The translations under genes and the position numbers were made by a program. The notes under the pieces were generated by a model. The model was not told where the DNA came from. It saw nothing but the letters and a program-made list of their open reading frames with translations, and searched no databases. A stretch of 64,000 bases of DNA, from positions 310,001-374,000 of the forward strand of contig JAEZGN010000022.1 in assembly GCA_023437305.1 (NCBI GenBank). Direction: 5' to 3'. Origin of the DNA: Bacteroidota bacterium (GTDB taxonomy: Bacteria > Bacteroidota > Bacteroidia > Bacteroidales > Dysgonomonadaceae). Shown here in pieces: positions 1 to 8,059 of the stretch. Within the stretch, counting starts at the first letter, position 1, and every line of letters starts with the position of its first letter.

Positions 1-1
1 G

Positions 2-694
2 GGACAAGATATTTTATTCGAATTTATAGGCACAGCTATACTCATCTTATTGGGTGCGGGTGTTTGTGCAAATGTTAATCTCAAGAAGACATTGGGTAAC
101 AGTTCCGGTTGGGTTGTGATTTCTTTCGGTTGGGGATTGGCTGTTTTTGTTGCAGCGTATATTTCTGCTCCATATTCGGGAGCTCATCTTAATCCGGCTC
201 TTACTATCGGTTTGGCAATTGCAGGTAGCTTCAAGGGAAGTGTAATTGGGTATATTGTAGCGCAGATGTTAGGTGCTATAGTAGGTGCATCTTTGGTTTT
301 TCTGATGTATAAGCCTCATTTTGATGCCGAAGAAAATCCAAATGCTAAAAAAGGAGTCTTCTGTACTGGTCCTGCAATAAAAGCATATACCTATAATTTT
401 ATAAGTGAAGTAATCGGAACATTTGTCCTCATGTTCGGAGTTTTAATGGTAGGCGGTGCACAAATAGATGGGCCACTTCCAGTATCGTTGCTTATAGTAT
501 CTATAGGTATGTCATTGGGGGGAACTACGGGATATGCTATTAATCCGGCTCGTGACCTTGGACCACGTATTGCGCATGCAATACTGCCTATAAAAAATAA
601 AAGAGATAGCGACTGGGGCTACTCATGGATACCTGTACTCGGACCGATAGTTGGTGCTGCCTTAGCTTCGGGACTATATTTATTAATCAAGTAA
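2..694 (+). CDS. glpF: Glycerol uptake facilitator / aquaglyceroporin (MIP family), 5' end cut by window
   Basis: An inner-membrane channel for glycerol. The reading frame is open from base 2, reading GQDILFEFIGTAILILLGAG, the usual N-terminal helix of GlpF, so only a few residues including the start codon lie left of the window. Both half-helix signatures are present: NPA in HLNPALTIG near the first third, and NPARD in INPARDLGPR near the last third; the aspartate after the second motif is typical of glycerol-conducting rather than water-only members. Six hydrophobic segments fit the family. It lies 56 bases ahead of an exported phosphatase and a porin on the same strand, and glpABC follow, so a glycerol role is well supported by context. 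glpK would be expected upstream but is not visible. Confidence 0.93.
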   Translation, partial: GQDILFEFIGTAILILLGAGVCANVNLKKTLGNSSGWVVISFGWGLAVFVAAYISAPYSGAHLNPALTIGLAIAGSFKGSVIGYIVAQMLGAIVGASLVFLMYKPHFDAEENPNAKKGVFCTGPAIKAYTYNFISEVIGTFVLMFGVLMVGGAQIDGPLPVSLLIVSIGMSLGGTTGYAINPARDLGPRIAHAILPIKNKRDSDWGYSWIPVLGPIVGAALASGLYLLIK

Positions 695-750
695 AAAACT
701 ATATCTAATACTAAAATCTAGTTGTTAAAACCTTTTTAAATTACTAAGTT

Positions 751-1704
751 ATGAAAAAGATTAATTTTATGCGTAAGGCATTATGTCTTGCGGTAGTGAT
801 GATTTTGACTTCTTCGTTCGCTTTAACGGCGCAAACATACCGTTATATAAAAGGCTGGCCGAAAGAAGCTAACGATCGTATCGAGAGTTTTTTGAACTCT
901 ACGATTACTATGAAAGAACGCAAAGTCGCTATATTTGACTGCGACGGTACATTGTTTGGTCAGGTTCCTTATTATCTGGCGGATGAAGCCCTTTTTAGTT
1001 TTGCTCAAAAAACTTATGGAAATAGAACAGACAAAGAAGCTAAAGAAAAAATGGCAATTGTAGACGATATGCTTCATGGAAAAGATAATGTGGGAATAGC
1101 TTATGTGCAAAAACGTGTGAAATTTTTTGCCGGGCTGTCTCCTGAAGAAATATCTACAATAGGCAATGATTGCTATCATGAAAAATTTCAAGGGAAATTC
1201 TATCCTGAGATGAAAGAATTCTTGGCAAATCTGCAAGAGTATGGAATCGAAATATGGGTATTGACTGCATCTCCTGAATATTTGTATCAACGCTTTGTTC
1301 ACGAGCAACTTGGTATTCCGGTAGACCGTATTATAGGAGTGAAATCTGCTGTAAGAAATGGGAAAACAACTGACGAATTGGTATTGCCAACACCACAGGA
1401 TTGGGGTAAAGCTGAAACTATTCACACGTTTATAAAAGCTCGTCCGATTATCGTTGGTGGTAATAGCCGTGGTGATATGGAAATGATGGATGAATCGGTA
1501 GGATTGAAGTTGATGGTTAATCCTGACAATGTAAAGATAGAAAAAGAACATGCCGGAAATATGGAAGGTATGACTGTAAAACAATATTGGGATAAAGATC
1601 CGAACTGTGTTATTGTTTATTGTAACGATGTTCCTGAAGGAAACTATAAATATACTACTCAGGAATGGGGTGTGAAGGTGAATAAAACTAATAAGAAACA
1701 ATAG
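751..1704 (+). CDS. Exported HAD-family phosphatase (phosphoserine-phosphatase-like)
   Basis: A 317-residue protein with an N-terminal signal peptide (hydrophobic stretch about residues 8-26, ending ALTAQ), so it should act in the periplasm. All HAD motifs are visible: FDCDGT with nucleophile Asp63 and acid/base Asp65, LTASPE as motif II, a lysine in WGKAE as motif III, and GGNSRGDMEMM as motif IV. The arrangement resembles the PSPase-like HAD subfamily with an alpha-helical cap. The substrate is not readable from sequence. Its place between glpF and a porin, with glpABC downstream, suggests it releases glycerol or phosphate from glycerol phosphates outside the inner membrane; this is inference. 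The start was chosen for the following signal peptide. The next gene begins two bases after its stop. Confidence 0.85.
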   Translation: MKKINFMRKALCLAVVMILTSSFALTAQTYRYIKGWPKEANDRIESFLNSTITMKERKVAIFDCDGTLFGQVPYYLADEALFSFAQKTYGNRTDKEAKEKMAIVDDMLHGKDNVGIAYVQKRVKFFAGLSPEEISTIGNDCYHEKFQGKFYPEMKEFLANLQEYGIEIWVLTASPEYLYQRFVHEQLGIPVDRIIGVKSAVRNGKTTDELVLPTPQDWGKAETIHTFIKARPIIVGGNSRGDMEMMDESVGLKLMVNPDNVKIEKEHAGNMEGMTVKQYWDKDPNCVIVYCNDVPEGNYKYTTQEWGVKVNKTNKKQ

Positions 1705-1706
1705 TC

Positions 1707-2879
1707 ATGTCTAGTTGTAGATTAACCATATTAGCTGCTCTTTTTTTGTTTGCATTTTCTTCATTGTTTGCCCAATCTGTGGATGTGAAAATCGCAGACG
1801 AAACCGTGAAAATAACTCCAACAGGCCGCTTTTACTTTGACGGAGCAACTTATATAGAAGACGAAACAGACCTAAGTAATGGAGTTGCTATGCCGGATGC
1901 TCGGTTAGGGCTGAAAGCGAAATATAAAAGTTTCGATATGAAAGTTGATCTCGGATTTGCCGGAGGGAAAGTAGGCTATAAAGATATTTTCTTGCAGTAT
2001 AATCTGAATAAAACATCTTATGTTAGAGGTGGACATTTTGCCGAACCATTTGGTATCGATCATATGGAGAGTTCTGCTAATATTAAGTTTATTACTGCCA
2101 ATGCTACATCGTTTGCTTTCTCTCCGGGAAGAAAACTGGGTGTTGAGTATATTGGTTGGAATAAATATGCATGGGTAGGCGTAGGTGCATTTGCTGATGG
2201 CGACTCTATGAACAATTCCATCGAAGGTGACGATGGCTATTCGGCCACAGGACGTGTTGTCTTTAACCCCTTGCAGCAAGATGGTAAAATATTTCATATA
2301 GGCTTAGCCGGGTCTTATCGCAAGGCTGATGCTAATGGATTTGATGCTAATGGCGTACAGAAGCCGAAAGTAATCAGCTATGGAAGTTCGTTGATCACAA
2401 ATGTAGAAAAACGTAAATTTATTCAGGCGAGTATATCAAATGCCGATTATCAGGCTAAATATGCTGTAGAGCTCATCGGAGCTTACGGTCCTGTATATCT
2501 TCAAGCTGAATATTTCCATAGCAATGTAGAAAGGAAAGATGATCTGCCTGCATATAAAGCTAGTGGAGCTTATGCGCAAATCGGGTTCTTAGCTATTGGT
2601 GGCAATTATACTTATTCATCTTCTTGGGCGAGGATGGGTACTCCAAAACCGAAGTCTTTAGAATTTGCATTGAGGTATAACTATACCGATCTTGATAATG
2701 AAAACTCAGGGATAAAAGGGGGGAGGATGAGTGATTGGACGTTTGCAGCAAATTATTATTTAAATAAATATATAATGTTAAGATTAGACTATTCTAATAT
2801 TTCTTTAGGTAATACAAATCCTTTAGCTGCAGGAGAAACTATTAATGCTATTCAGGGTAGGCTTCAAGTTGTCTTTTAA
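1707..2879 (+). CDS. Outer-membrane porin of the phosphate-selective OprO/OprP type
   Basis: A 390-residue beta-barrel protein with a signal peptide ending at SSLFAQ. The body alternates short amphipathic strands with polar turns and ends in an aromatic/hydrophobic strand (RLQVVF), the usual outer-membrane assembly signal. GRFYFDGATY, KVDLGFAGGKVGYKD and FAEPFGIDHMES resemble the OprO/OprP-like family of Bacteroidota. In Pseudomonas such porins carry phosphate or polyphosphate; here the selectivity is unknown. It starts two bases after the phosphatase stop, so translation is probably coupled. Together with the periplasmic phosphatase and GlpF it could give an uptake route for glycerol phosphates. 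A strong terminator follows, so this is the last gene of its operon. Confidence 0.85.
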   Translation: MSSCRLTILAALFLFAFSSLFAQSVDVKIADETVKITPTGRFYFDGATYIEDETDLSNGVAMPDARLGLKAKYKSFDMKVDLGFAGGKVGYKDIFLQYNLNKTSYVRGGHFAEPFGIDHMESSANIKFITANATSFAFSPGRKLGVEYIGWNKYAWVGVGAFADGDSMNNSIEGDDGYSATGRVVFNPLQQDGKIFHIGLAGSYRKADANGFDANGVQKPKVISYGSSLITNVEKRKFIQASISNADYQAKYAVELIGAYGPVYLQAEYFHSNVERKDDLPAYKASGAYAQIGFLAIGGNYTYSSSWARMGTPKPKSLEFALRYNYTDLDNENSGIKGGRMSDWTFAANYYLNKYIMLRLDYSNISLGNTNPLAAGETINAIQGRLQVVF

Positions 2880-2911
2880 TTATATTTAGTTTTATATAAA
2901 AACATGGTATG

Positions 2912-2940
2912 AGAGGATAGATTTAATTTCTATCCTCTTA
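2912..2940 (+). terminator. Intrinsic terminator after the porin gene
   Basis: A perfect 10-bp stem (2912-2921 with 2929-2938, AGAGGATAGA/TCTATCCTCT) closes a 7-base loop and is followed by TTATTTTG. It separates the glpF-phosphatase-porin operon from glpABC. Confidence 0.8.
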
Positions 2941-2956
2941 TTTTGTTTACAAAATA

Positions 2957-3000
2957 TTTCGATATATTTCTTTTAAGTTTCGAATAGTTTCGTATATTTG
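2957..3000 (+). promoter_or_regulatory. glpABC promoter with phased TTTCG motifs
   Basis: TATATTTG at 2993-3000 matches the Bacteroidota -7 consensus TAnnTTTG and sits 25 bases before the glpA ATG. TTTCG occurs on the same strand starting at 2957, 2978 and 2988, that is, spaced 21 and 10 bases, roughly two turns and one turn of the helix. This spacing is what an operator bound by a dimer or oligomer would show. The motif is short and common in AT-rich DNA, so the operator part is tentative; the -7 box is better supported. Confidence 0.5.
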
Positions 3001-3024
3001 TGGATCATCTTAAATGTTATTCTT

Positions 3025-4641
3025 ATGAAATATTCTTCAGATGTTTTTGATGTTATAGTCATCGGTGGAGGAATTACCGGAGCAGGTGTTGCAAGAGATT
3101 GCTCCCGTAGGGGATTGAATGCTGTTTTGCTCGAGCGTTACGATATATCTACAGGTGCTACAGGGCGCAACCATGGATTGTTGCATAGTGGTGCACGTTA
3201 TGCTGTAACTGATAGAGAGTCTGCTGAGGAATGCATCAAAGAAAATATAATATTGAAACGAATAGCGAGCCATTGCATCGAAGAAACTGATGGTTTGTTT
3301 CTAACACTTCCGGAAGATGATCTAAATTATCAGGCAAAGTTTGTAGAGGCTTGTAACATTGCAGGTATAAGAGCTGATATAATAGATGCAAAAGAAGCGC
3401 TTTTACTTGAGCCCTCTGCCAATCCGTCGATAGTAGGAGCCGTAAAAGTACCTGATGGATCGGTAGATCCGTTTCGCTTGACGGCATCCAATATGATAGA
3501 TGCGAGGGAACATGGTGCAAAGATATTGACATACCATGAAGTAATAGGGATGTTAAGAGAACAGGATCGTATAGTTGGGGTAGAGGTATTTGATCATAAA
3601 GAGAAAGAAACAAAAAAGATATACGCATCGATTGTTGTCAATGCCGGAGGAATTTGGGGACAGCATATCTCTATGCTTGCAGGTGTCACAGTGAAGATGT
3701 TACCCGCCAAAGGTTCTCTATTGATTTTTGGTCACCGTGTTAATAATGTGGTGCTTAATCGATGCCGAAAGCCTGCCGATTCGGATATCTTGGTTCCGGG
3801 AGATACTATTTCCCTGATTGGCACAACTTCGATGAATATTCCATACGACGAAATTGATAACATGAGTGTGACTCCTCAAGAGGTTGATATTCTGATAAGG
3901 GAAGGAGAAAAGCTTGCCCCACGATTGGCGCAAACTCGCATTTTGAGAGCCTATGCCGGAGTCAGACCGTTAGTTGCATCCGATAATGATCCAACAGGGC
4001 GAAATGTTAGTCGTGGTATCGTACTGCTAGACCATGCCGAACGTGATGGGCTGCAAGGATATATAACGATAACGGGAGGTAAGCTGATGACTTATCGTTT
4101 GATGGCGGAATGGGCAACAGATCTTGTTTGTAAGAAATTGAGTGTTTCGTCGCCATGTACTACGGCTGAAGATAAATTGCCGGGATCTCGAGAAAATATA
4201 GAAGAAATAAATAAAAAAATAGTTTCGTTACCAGCTACGCAACGAAAAGCTGCTATATATCGTCATGGAGACTTGGCTGAAAAGCTTATAGACAATACAC
4301 AACTAGATAACAGTCTGGTTTGTGAATGTGAGGGCGTATCGGTAGGAGAGGTGAAATATGCTTTGGATGAATTGAATGTGAAAAGTCTTGTCGATCTAAG
4401 ACGAAGGACACGCATCGGGATGGGGACTTGCCAAGGAGAGCTTTGTGCTTGTCGGGCATCCGGTGTAATGCGCAGTTCCCAACGGTTTTGTACCAAAAGA
4501 GCAAAAGATGATTTGTCTTCTTTTTTGAATGAACGTTGGAAGGGTATCTATCCTATAGCATGGGGCGATACTTTGCGTGAAAGCGAATATACTGCTTGGG
4601 TTTATCAGGGAGTGTGCGGGTTAGATTCAGTTGAAAAATAA
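3025..4641 (+). CDS. glpA: Anaerobic glycerol-3-phosphate dehydrogenase subunit A
   Basis: Oxidises glycerol-3-phosphate to dihydroxyacetone phosphate as the FAD subunit of the GlpABC complex. From the ATG at 3025 the protein has 538 residues. It opens with the FAD-binding Rossmann motif VIGGGITGAGVARD (about residues 11-24), followed by TGRNHGLLHSGARY, typical of the GlpA/GlpD family. The C-terminus carries a BFD-like [2Fe-2S] domain with VCECEG and CQGELCACR cysteines, which distinguishes GlpA from aerobic GlpD. A longer reading from TTG at 2998 was rejected because that codon overlaps the -7 promoter box. glpB starts eight bases after the stop, so glpABC form one operon. Confidence 0.95.
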   Translation: MKYSSDVFDVIVIGGGITGAGVARDCSRRGLNAVLLERYDISTGATGRNHGLLHSGARYAVTDRESAEECIKENIILKRIASHCIEETDGLFLTLPEDDLNYQAKFVEACNIAGIRADIIDAKEALLLEPSANPSIVGAVKVPDGSVDPFRLTASNMIDAREHGAKILTYHEVIGMLREQDRIVGVEVFDHKEKETKKIYASIVVNAGGIWGQHISMLAGVTVKMLPAKGSLLIFGHRVNNVVLNRCRKPADSDILVPGDTISLIGTTSMNIPYDEIDNMSVTPQEVDILIREGEKLAPRLAQTRILRAYAGVRPLVASDNDPTGRNVSRGIVLLDHAERDGLQGYITITGGKLMTYRLMAEWATDLVCKKLSVSSPCTTAEDKLPGSRENIEEINKKIVSLPATQRKAAIYRHGDLAEKLIDNTQLDNSLVCECEGVSVGEVKYALDELNVKSLVDLRRRTRIGMGTCQGELCACRASGVMRSSQRFCTKRAKDDLSSFLNERWKGIYPIAWGDTLRESEYTAWVYQGVCGLDSVEK

Positions 4642-4648
4642 TTATATT

Positions 4649-5926
4649 ATGAAGTTTGATACGATTATAATAGGAGGAGGATTGTCGGGGCTTGTTTGTG
4701 GTGTCAAATTGGCTCAACAGGGGGAGCGTTGTGTTATTGTATCTTCCGGACAAAGTGCTTTACATTTTTCTTCCGGTTCATACGACTTGTTGAATGCTTT
4801 GCCTGACGGAACAGCAGTCGATAATCCTTTATCCGCTTTGCCCGATGTAATAAAGCAAATGCCGAGCCATCCTTATGCAAAACTGGGAGTAGATCGTTTT
4901 AAACGTTTGGTTTCTGAAGCTGAAAATTTTTTTACAAATGTTGGGCTTCCTATGTTTGGAAGTGGTGATGTGAATCACTATCGAATTACTCCAATGGGGA
5001 CATTAAGACCAACATGGTTGACCTCTTTTGGTTTTGCAACAAGTGAACGAATAGACAGTCTCGGATGGAAAAAAGTTTCGATATTCAATCCTGTTGGCTT
5101 TCTTGACTTTTATCCGCAGTTTGTAGCTGATGAGTTTTTGAAGCTAGGCACAGAGAGCGACATTCATTTGTTTGATATTCCCGATTTAGATTATCTCAGA
5201 CGTAATCCGACCGAAATGCGATCAACTAATATTGCTAGGGTTTTAGATCAAAATATAAATCTTTTAGCTAAAATATTAAATGATAAAAGTATAGATAGTG
5301 AGGCTATTATTTTACCCGCTTGCATAGGTCTTGATGTGTCAGCCTTTCAGAATTTAGAAAAGGCGGTAAATAAACCGATCTTACTTATTCCGACGATGCC
5401 TCCCTCTATTGTTGGGATTTATACACAACAATATCTTCATGATTATTTTTTGAAACTGGGAGGCGTATATATGCTTGGTGATAGCATCAAAAAGGCAGAC
5501 ATAGAGAATAATACGATAAAGAGAGTTTATTCATTCAATCATGGAGATATTCCTTTCGTTGGCAAAAACTATATTTTGGCTACCGGAAGCTATTTTAGCC
5601 AAGGGCTGATTGCCACATCGGATCGGATATATGAGCCAATTTTCAACTTGGATGTTGCTTATTCAGATAACAGGCAAAAATGGTATAGCTCAAAAATGTT
5701 TGAAGCACAAGGATATCAGCAGTTTGGAGTTAAGACGGATAATGATTTCAGAGGGCTTTTAAACGGAACCACATTGAATAACCTATATGTTTCAGGAGCT
5801 ATCCTCGAAGGATTCAATCCTATAAAAGAAGGTTGTGGAGCCGGAGTTTCTATTCTCAGTGCACTAAGTATAGCCGAAAGCATAATAAAAATAAATAGGG
5901 AGAATTATGAATTTGCAACAACATAA
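4649..5926 (+). CDS. glpB: Anaerobic glycerol-3-phosphate dehydrogenase subunit B
   Basis: The flavin subunit that passes electrons from GlpA toward GlpC and menaquinone. The ATG at 4649 gives 425 residues, beginning MKFDTIIIGGGLSGLVCG, a dinucleotide-binding fold, followed by the family-typical SSGSYDLLNALPDG. The C-terminal GAILEGFNPIKEGCGAGVSI is also typical. An in-frame TTG at 4631 lies inside the glpA tail and would only add a few lysine/asparagine residues, so the ATG is preferred. Its end overlaps the start of glpC by 20 bases, which points to translational coupling and fixed stoichiometry. Confidence 0.93.
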   Translation: MKFDTIIIGGGLSGLVCGVKLAQQGERCVIVSSGQSALHFSSGSYDLLNALPDGTAVDNPLSALPDVIKQMPSHPYAKLGVDRFKRLVSEAENFFTNVGLPMFGSGDVNHYRITPMGTLRPTWLTSFGFATSERIDSLGWKKVSIFNPVGFLDFYPQFVADEFLKLGTESDIHLFDIPDLDYLRRNPTEMRSTNIARVLDQNINLLAKILNDKSIDSEAIILPACIGLDVSAFQNLEKAVNKPILLIPTMPPSIVGIYTQQYLHDYFLKLGGVYMLGDSIKKADIENNTIKRVYSFNHGDIPFVGKNYILATGSYFSQGLIATSDRIYEPIFNLDVAYSDNRQKWYSSKMFEAQGYQQFGVKTDNDFRGLLNGTTLNNLYVSGAILEGFNPIKEGCGAGVSILSALSIAESIIKINRENYEFATT

Positions 5927-7121
5927 TATAAGCGAAAATAACTTTGAGCAATGTATAAAGTGCACTGTTTGTACTGTTTACTGTCCTGTAGCTGCCGTTA
6001 ATCCCGATTATCCGGGACCTAAGCAAGCCGGGCCGGATGGTGAACGCTTACGTTTGAAAGAAGCTGATTTTTATGATGAGGCCCTAAAGTATTGTATCAA
6101 TTGTAAAAGATGTGAGGTTGCTTGCCCGTCGAATGTTAAGATTGGCGATATAATACAATCTGCCAGAATTAAATACAGTAAAAAGAAACCCACGGTTCGG
6201 GATTTCATTTTAGCAAATACCGATTTGGTTGGTAGCTTTGCTACACCATTTGCTCCAATAGTGAATGCAACTCTCGGTTTGAGTCCTGTAAAGTCTGTAC
6301 TCGATTCTGTATTTAAGATAGATCATCGCAGAACTTTTCCTAAGTATTCGTTGGGTACATTTGAGGGTTGGTATAAGAAACATGCTGATGAACAAAAGGT
6401 GTTTCTGAAGCAAGTGAGTTATTTTCATGGTTGTTATGCGAATTATAATAATCCGCAGTTGGGAAAGGATCTGGTTAAGGTTTTCAACTCATTGGGAATA
6501 GGTGTGCAGTTGCTAAAAAAAGAAAAGTGTTGCGGAGTTGCACTGATCTCTAATGGGTTTATTAATCAAGCCAAAAAACAGGCTAGAATAAATATAGCAT
6601 CTATTCGCGAGTCTATATTGGAGAAAAATATACCCGTGGTTGCAACATCGTCTACCTGTGTCTTCACTATAAGAGATGAATATCCACATTTATTGGGAAT
6701 TGACACAAATGATGTAAGAGATCGTGTCGAACTTGCTACACGCTATATCTACAGGCTATTGAGTACAACCGAAACAAATCTGAAGTTGAAGGATAAAAGA
6801 ATAAAGGTAGCATATCATACGCCATGTCATATGGAGAAGCTGGGTTGGTCGTATTATTCGATAGAGTTGCTGAAACTAATTCCGAATATCGAATTGAAAG
6901 TGCTAGACTCTCAGTGTTGTGGAATAGCGGGTACTTATGGTTTCAAGAAAGAAAATTATAAAACTTCGCAAGATATAGGAGAATCTTTATTTAGTCAGAT
7001 TGAAGCTCAGGATTATGACTATATAGTGACAGATTGCGAAACTTGCAAGTGGCAGATAGAAATGTCGACAACAAAACGCTGTGAACATCCAATTTCGATA
7101 CTGGCCGAAGCTTTGGCTTAG
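5907..7121 (+). CDS. glpC: Anaerobic glycerol-3-phosphate dehydrogenase subunit C (iron-sulfur anchor)
   Basis: A 404-residue iron-sulfur protein that links GlpAB to the membrane quinone pool. Two ferredoxin-type clusters are visible near the N-terminus: C16-x2-C19-x2-C22-x3-C26-P and a second CINCKRCEVACP group around residues 58-70. The C-terminal half has two CCG domains, with KEKCCGVALIS and DSQCCGIAGTYGFKKE, as in heterodisulfide-reductase-like subunits. The ATG lies inside glpB (20-base overlap). No clear terminator is seen; a long AT-rich intergenic region follows. Confidence 0.94.
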   Translation: MNLQQHNISENNFEQCIKCTVCTVYCPVAAVNPDYPGPKQAGPDGERLRLKEADFYDEALKYCINCKRCEVACPSNVKIGDIIQSARIKYSKKKPTVRDFILANTDLVGSFATPFAPIVNATLGLSPVKSVLDSVFKIDHRRTFPKYSLGTFEGWYKKHADEQKVFLKQVSYFHGCYANYNNPQLGKDLVKVFNSLGIGVQLLKKEKCCGVALISNGFINQAKKQARINIASIRESILEKNIPVVATSSTCVFTIRDEYPHLLGIDTNDVRDRVELATRYIYRLLSTTETNLKLKDKRIKVAYHTPCHMEKLGWSYYSIELLKLIPNIELKVLDSQCCGIAGTYGFKKENYKTSQDIGESLFSQIEAQDYDYIVTDCETCKWQIEMSTTKRCEHPISILAEALA

Positions 7122-7392
7122 AGATAAAGACAATAAATTGAATTAAATATAAAGTAGTTTCGAATAGAGTTTCGATATCATCTTTACTATATTGTATAGC
7201 CAAAATTCTTTCTTCTAGTCTTTTTTATGTAAAGCAAATTATTTACTTTTTTCTTCGAGGGTACGATAGAACGTTAATTTAGTAAATATCTGTAATTGAT
7301 GTTTTTATAAAAATGGATGCTGGTTTGTTTCGATTCGAAACTTTTCGAAGCTTTTTGTCGTCCTAAAATTAGTAAAAAAAGTATATTATTCC

Positions 7393-7400
7393 TATATTTG
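7393..7400 (+). promoter_or_regulatory. -7 box ahead of the small ORF
   Basis: TATATTTG matches TAnnTTTG. No convincing -33 element is seen at the right spacing. If used, transcription would start about 7407, leaving a leader of about 100 bases before the ATG at 7507. Confidence 0.4.
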
Positions 7401-7506
7401 TTATAAAGCATAGTAGTAGAACGATTTATAATTTCAAATTGAGTTATTTTGTTGTTTTGCTATTATCAAAAGATCGGGTTATAAACTTTATAAAATATAA
7501 AACGCT

Positions 7507-7680
7507 ATGTCAAAAATTTACAGTATAAAAACAACTCAGAATATGAATGTGAACGATTATAATATCTTTGATAATTATGAAGCTATAAATAATTTATCAC
7601 CAACATATATGGAGATACTCAAAATATTTAAAGAAATATTCAAGCATGTTGATATATCTAAAATAATAAATGATAAGTAG
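7507..7680 (+). CDS. Hypothetical 57-residue protein
   Basis: An ATG-TAG frame encoding 57 residues, beginning MSKIYSIKTTQNMNVNDYN and ending KHVDISKIINDK. It is not recognised as a known family. The first half is polar and asparagine-rich, while residues about 32-53 (PTYMEILKIFKEIFKHVDISK) could form an amphipathic helix. There is no signal peptide, cysteine pair or obvious peptide-leader cleavage site. Support for it being real is a -7 box about 107 bases upstream and its isolation in an otherwise non-coding region; against it are its length and the AT-rich setting, in which short frames arise by chance. It may instead be part of a leader RNA. Confidence 0.4.
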   Translation: MSKIYSIKTTQNMNVNDYNIFDNYEAINNLSPTYMEILKIFKEIFKHVDISKIINDK

Positions 7681-7812
7681 TTGATTGTTTTATATCAGCA
7701 TTTCCATCCTTAGATAAACTACTATAAGACGTTTTTATAGCTTCTAGCTATTTCTTTCACTCTATTCTTTTCCATATTTTTTATATTTAGTTTTATTGAT
7801 ATGTGCCAGTTG

Positions 7813-7846
7813 TTTATATTAGATAATTATAATTATCTAATATAAA
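7813..7846. repeat. 34-bp perfect palindrome
   Basis: A perfect dyad centred between 7829 and 7830, each 17-base half reading TTTATATTAGATAATTA on its own strand. It has almost no loop, so as RNA it would be an AT hairpin, and as DNA a two-fold operator or cruciform site. There is no T-run after it, so a terminator is unlikely. It lies about 30 bases before the TGTCAC repeat and about 215 bases before the copper regulator. Confidence 0.75.
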
Positions 7847-7877
7847 GTAACTTTTATATAATTAGAGGTAATTAATA

Positions 7878-7925
7878 AAGTGACATTAAAAGACATACTG
7901 TAATCTGTCACTTTTGTCACCTTTT
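7878..7925 (+). repeat. Dispersed TGTCAC repeat, copy 1
   Basis: AAGTGACA, exactly 20 bases, then TGTCACTTTTGTCACCTTTT. The 24 bases 7902-7925 are identical to 59383-59406. The half-sites AAGTGACA/TGTCACTT are inverted, and TGTCAC is repeated directly with a 3-base gap. CACTTTTG inside it is one base from the -7 consensus. It lies about 135 bases before the copper regulator ATG. Confidence 0.75.
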
Positions 7926-7996
7926 GTATGTATGGGTCTGTCTATAAATGTATTATGTTTTTCCGTTTTGTCACTTTTTCTTATAGAAGAGGAGTA

Positions 7997-8050
7997 TTGA
8001 TAATTGAACTATTTGGTGCTATTTTTGTATATAAATAGTTAGTAAACTAT
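7997..8050 (+). promoter_or_regulatory. Promoter and candidate operator of the copper regulator
   Basis: TTG at 7997-7999, a 20-base spacer and TATTTTTG at 8020-8027 fit the Bacteroidota promoter pattern. AACTATTT (8007-8014) and AAATAGTT (8033-8040) form an inverted pair enclosing the -7 box, and AACTAT (8045-8050) makes a second inverted pair with ATAGTT (8035-8040). Binding here would block or remodel transcription of the regulator itself. The same AACTATT motif recurs before copA. Confidence 0.55.
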
Positions 8051-8059
8051 GAGGCGGAT

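Larger units (their letters stand above)
7122..8059. other. 938-base AT-rich intergenic region
   Basis: No long gene is supported here. It contains several TTTCGA motifs (about 7158-7347, including the palindrome GTTTCGATTCGAAAC at 7327-7341), a -7 box at 7393-7400, a 57-codon ORF (7507-7680), a 34-bp perfect palindrome (7813-7846), one copy of the TGTCAC repeat (7878-7925) with a partial copy TTTTGTCACTTTTT at 7966-7979, and the promoter of the downstream regulator (7997-8027). The rest is featureless AT-rich sequence. Confidence 0.7.

Noticed and set aside
823..1701. Long open frame on the minus strand across the HAD phosphatase gene
   Set aside because: It is a reverse-strand shadow: the plus-strand protein has a full set of HAD motifs and a signal peptide, while the minus frame shows no domain.
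2998..3024. Earlier TTG start for glpA
   Set aside because: It overlaps the -7 promoter box, adds residues absent from GlpA proteins, and the ATG at 3025 opens directly into the FAD fold.
7122..8059. Possible CRISPR array or phage attachment site in the AT-rich gap
   Set aside because: No regularly spaced repeats, no tRNA, no integrase gene nearby; only the repeats listed separately were found.
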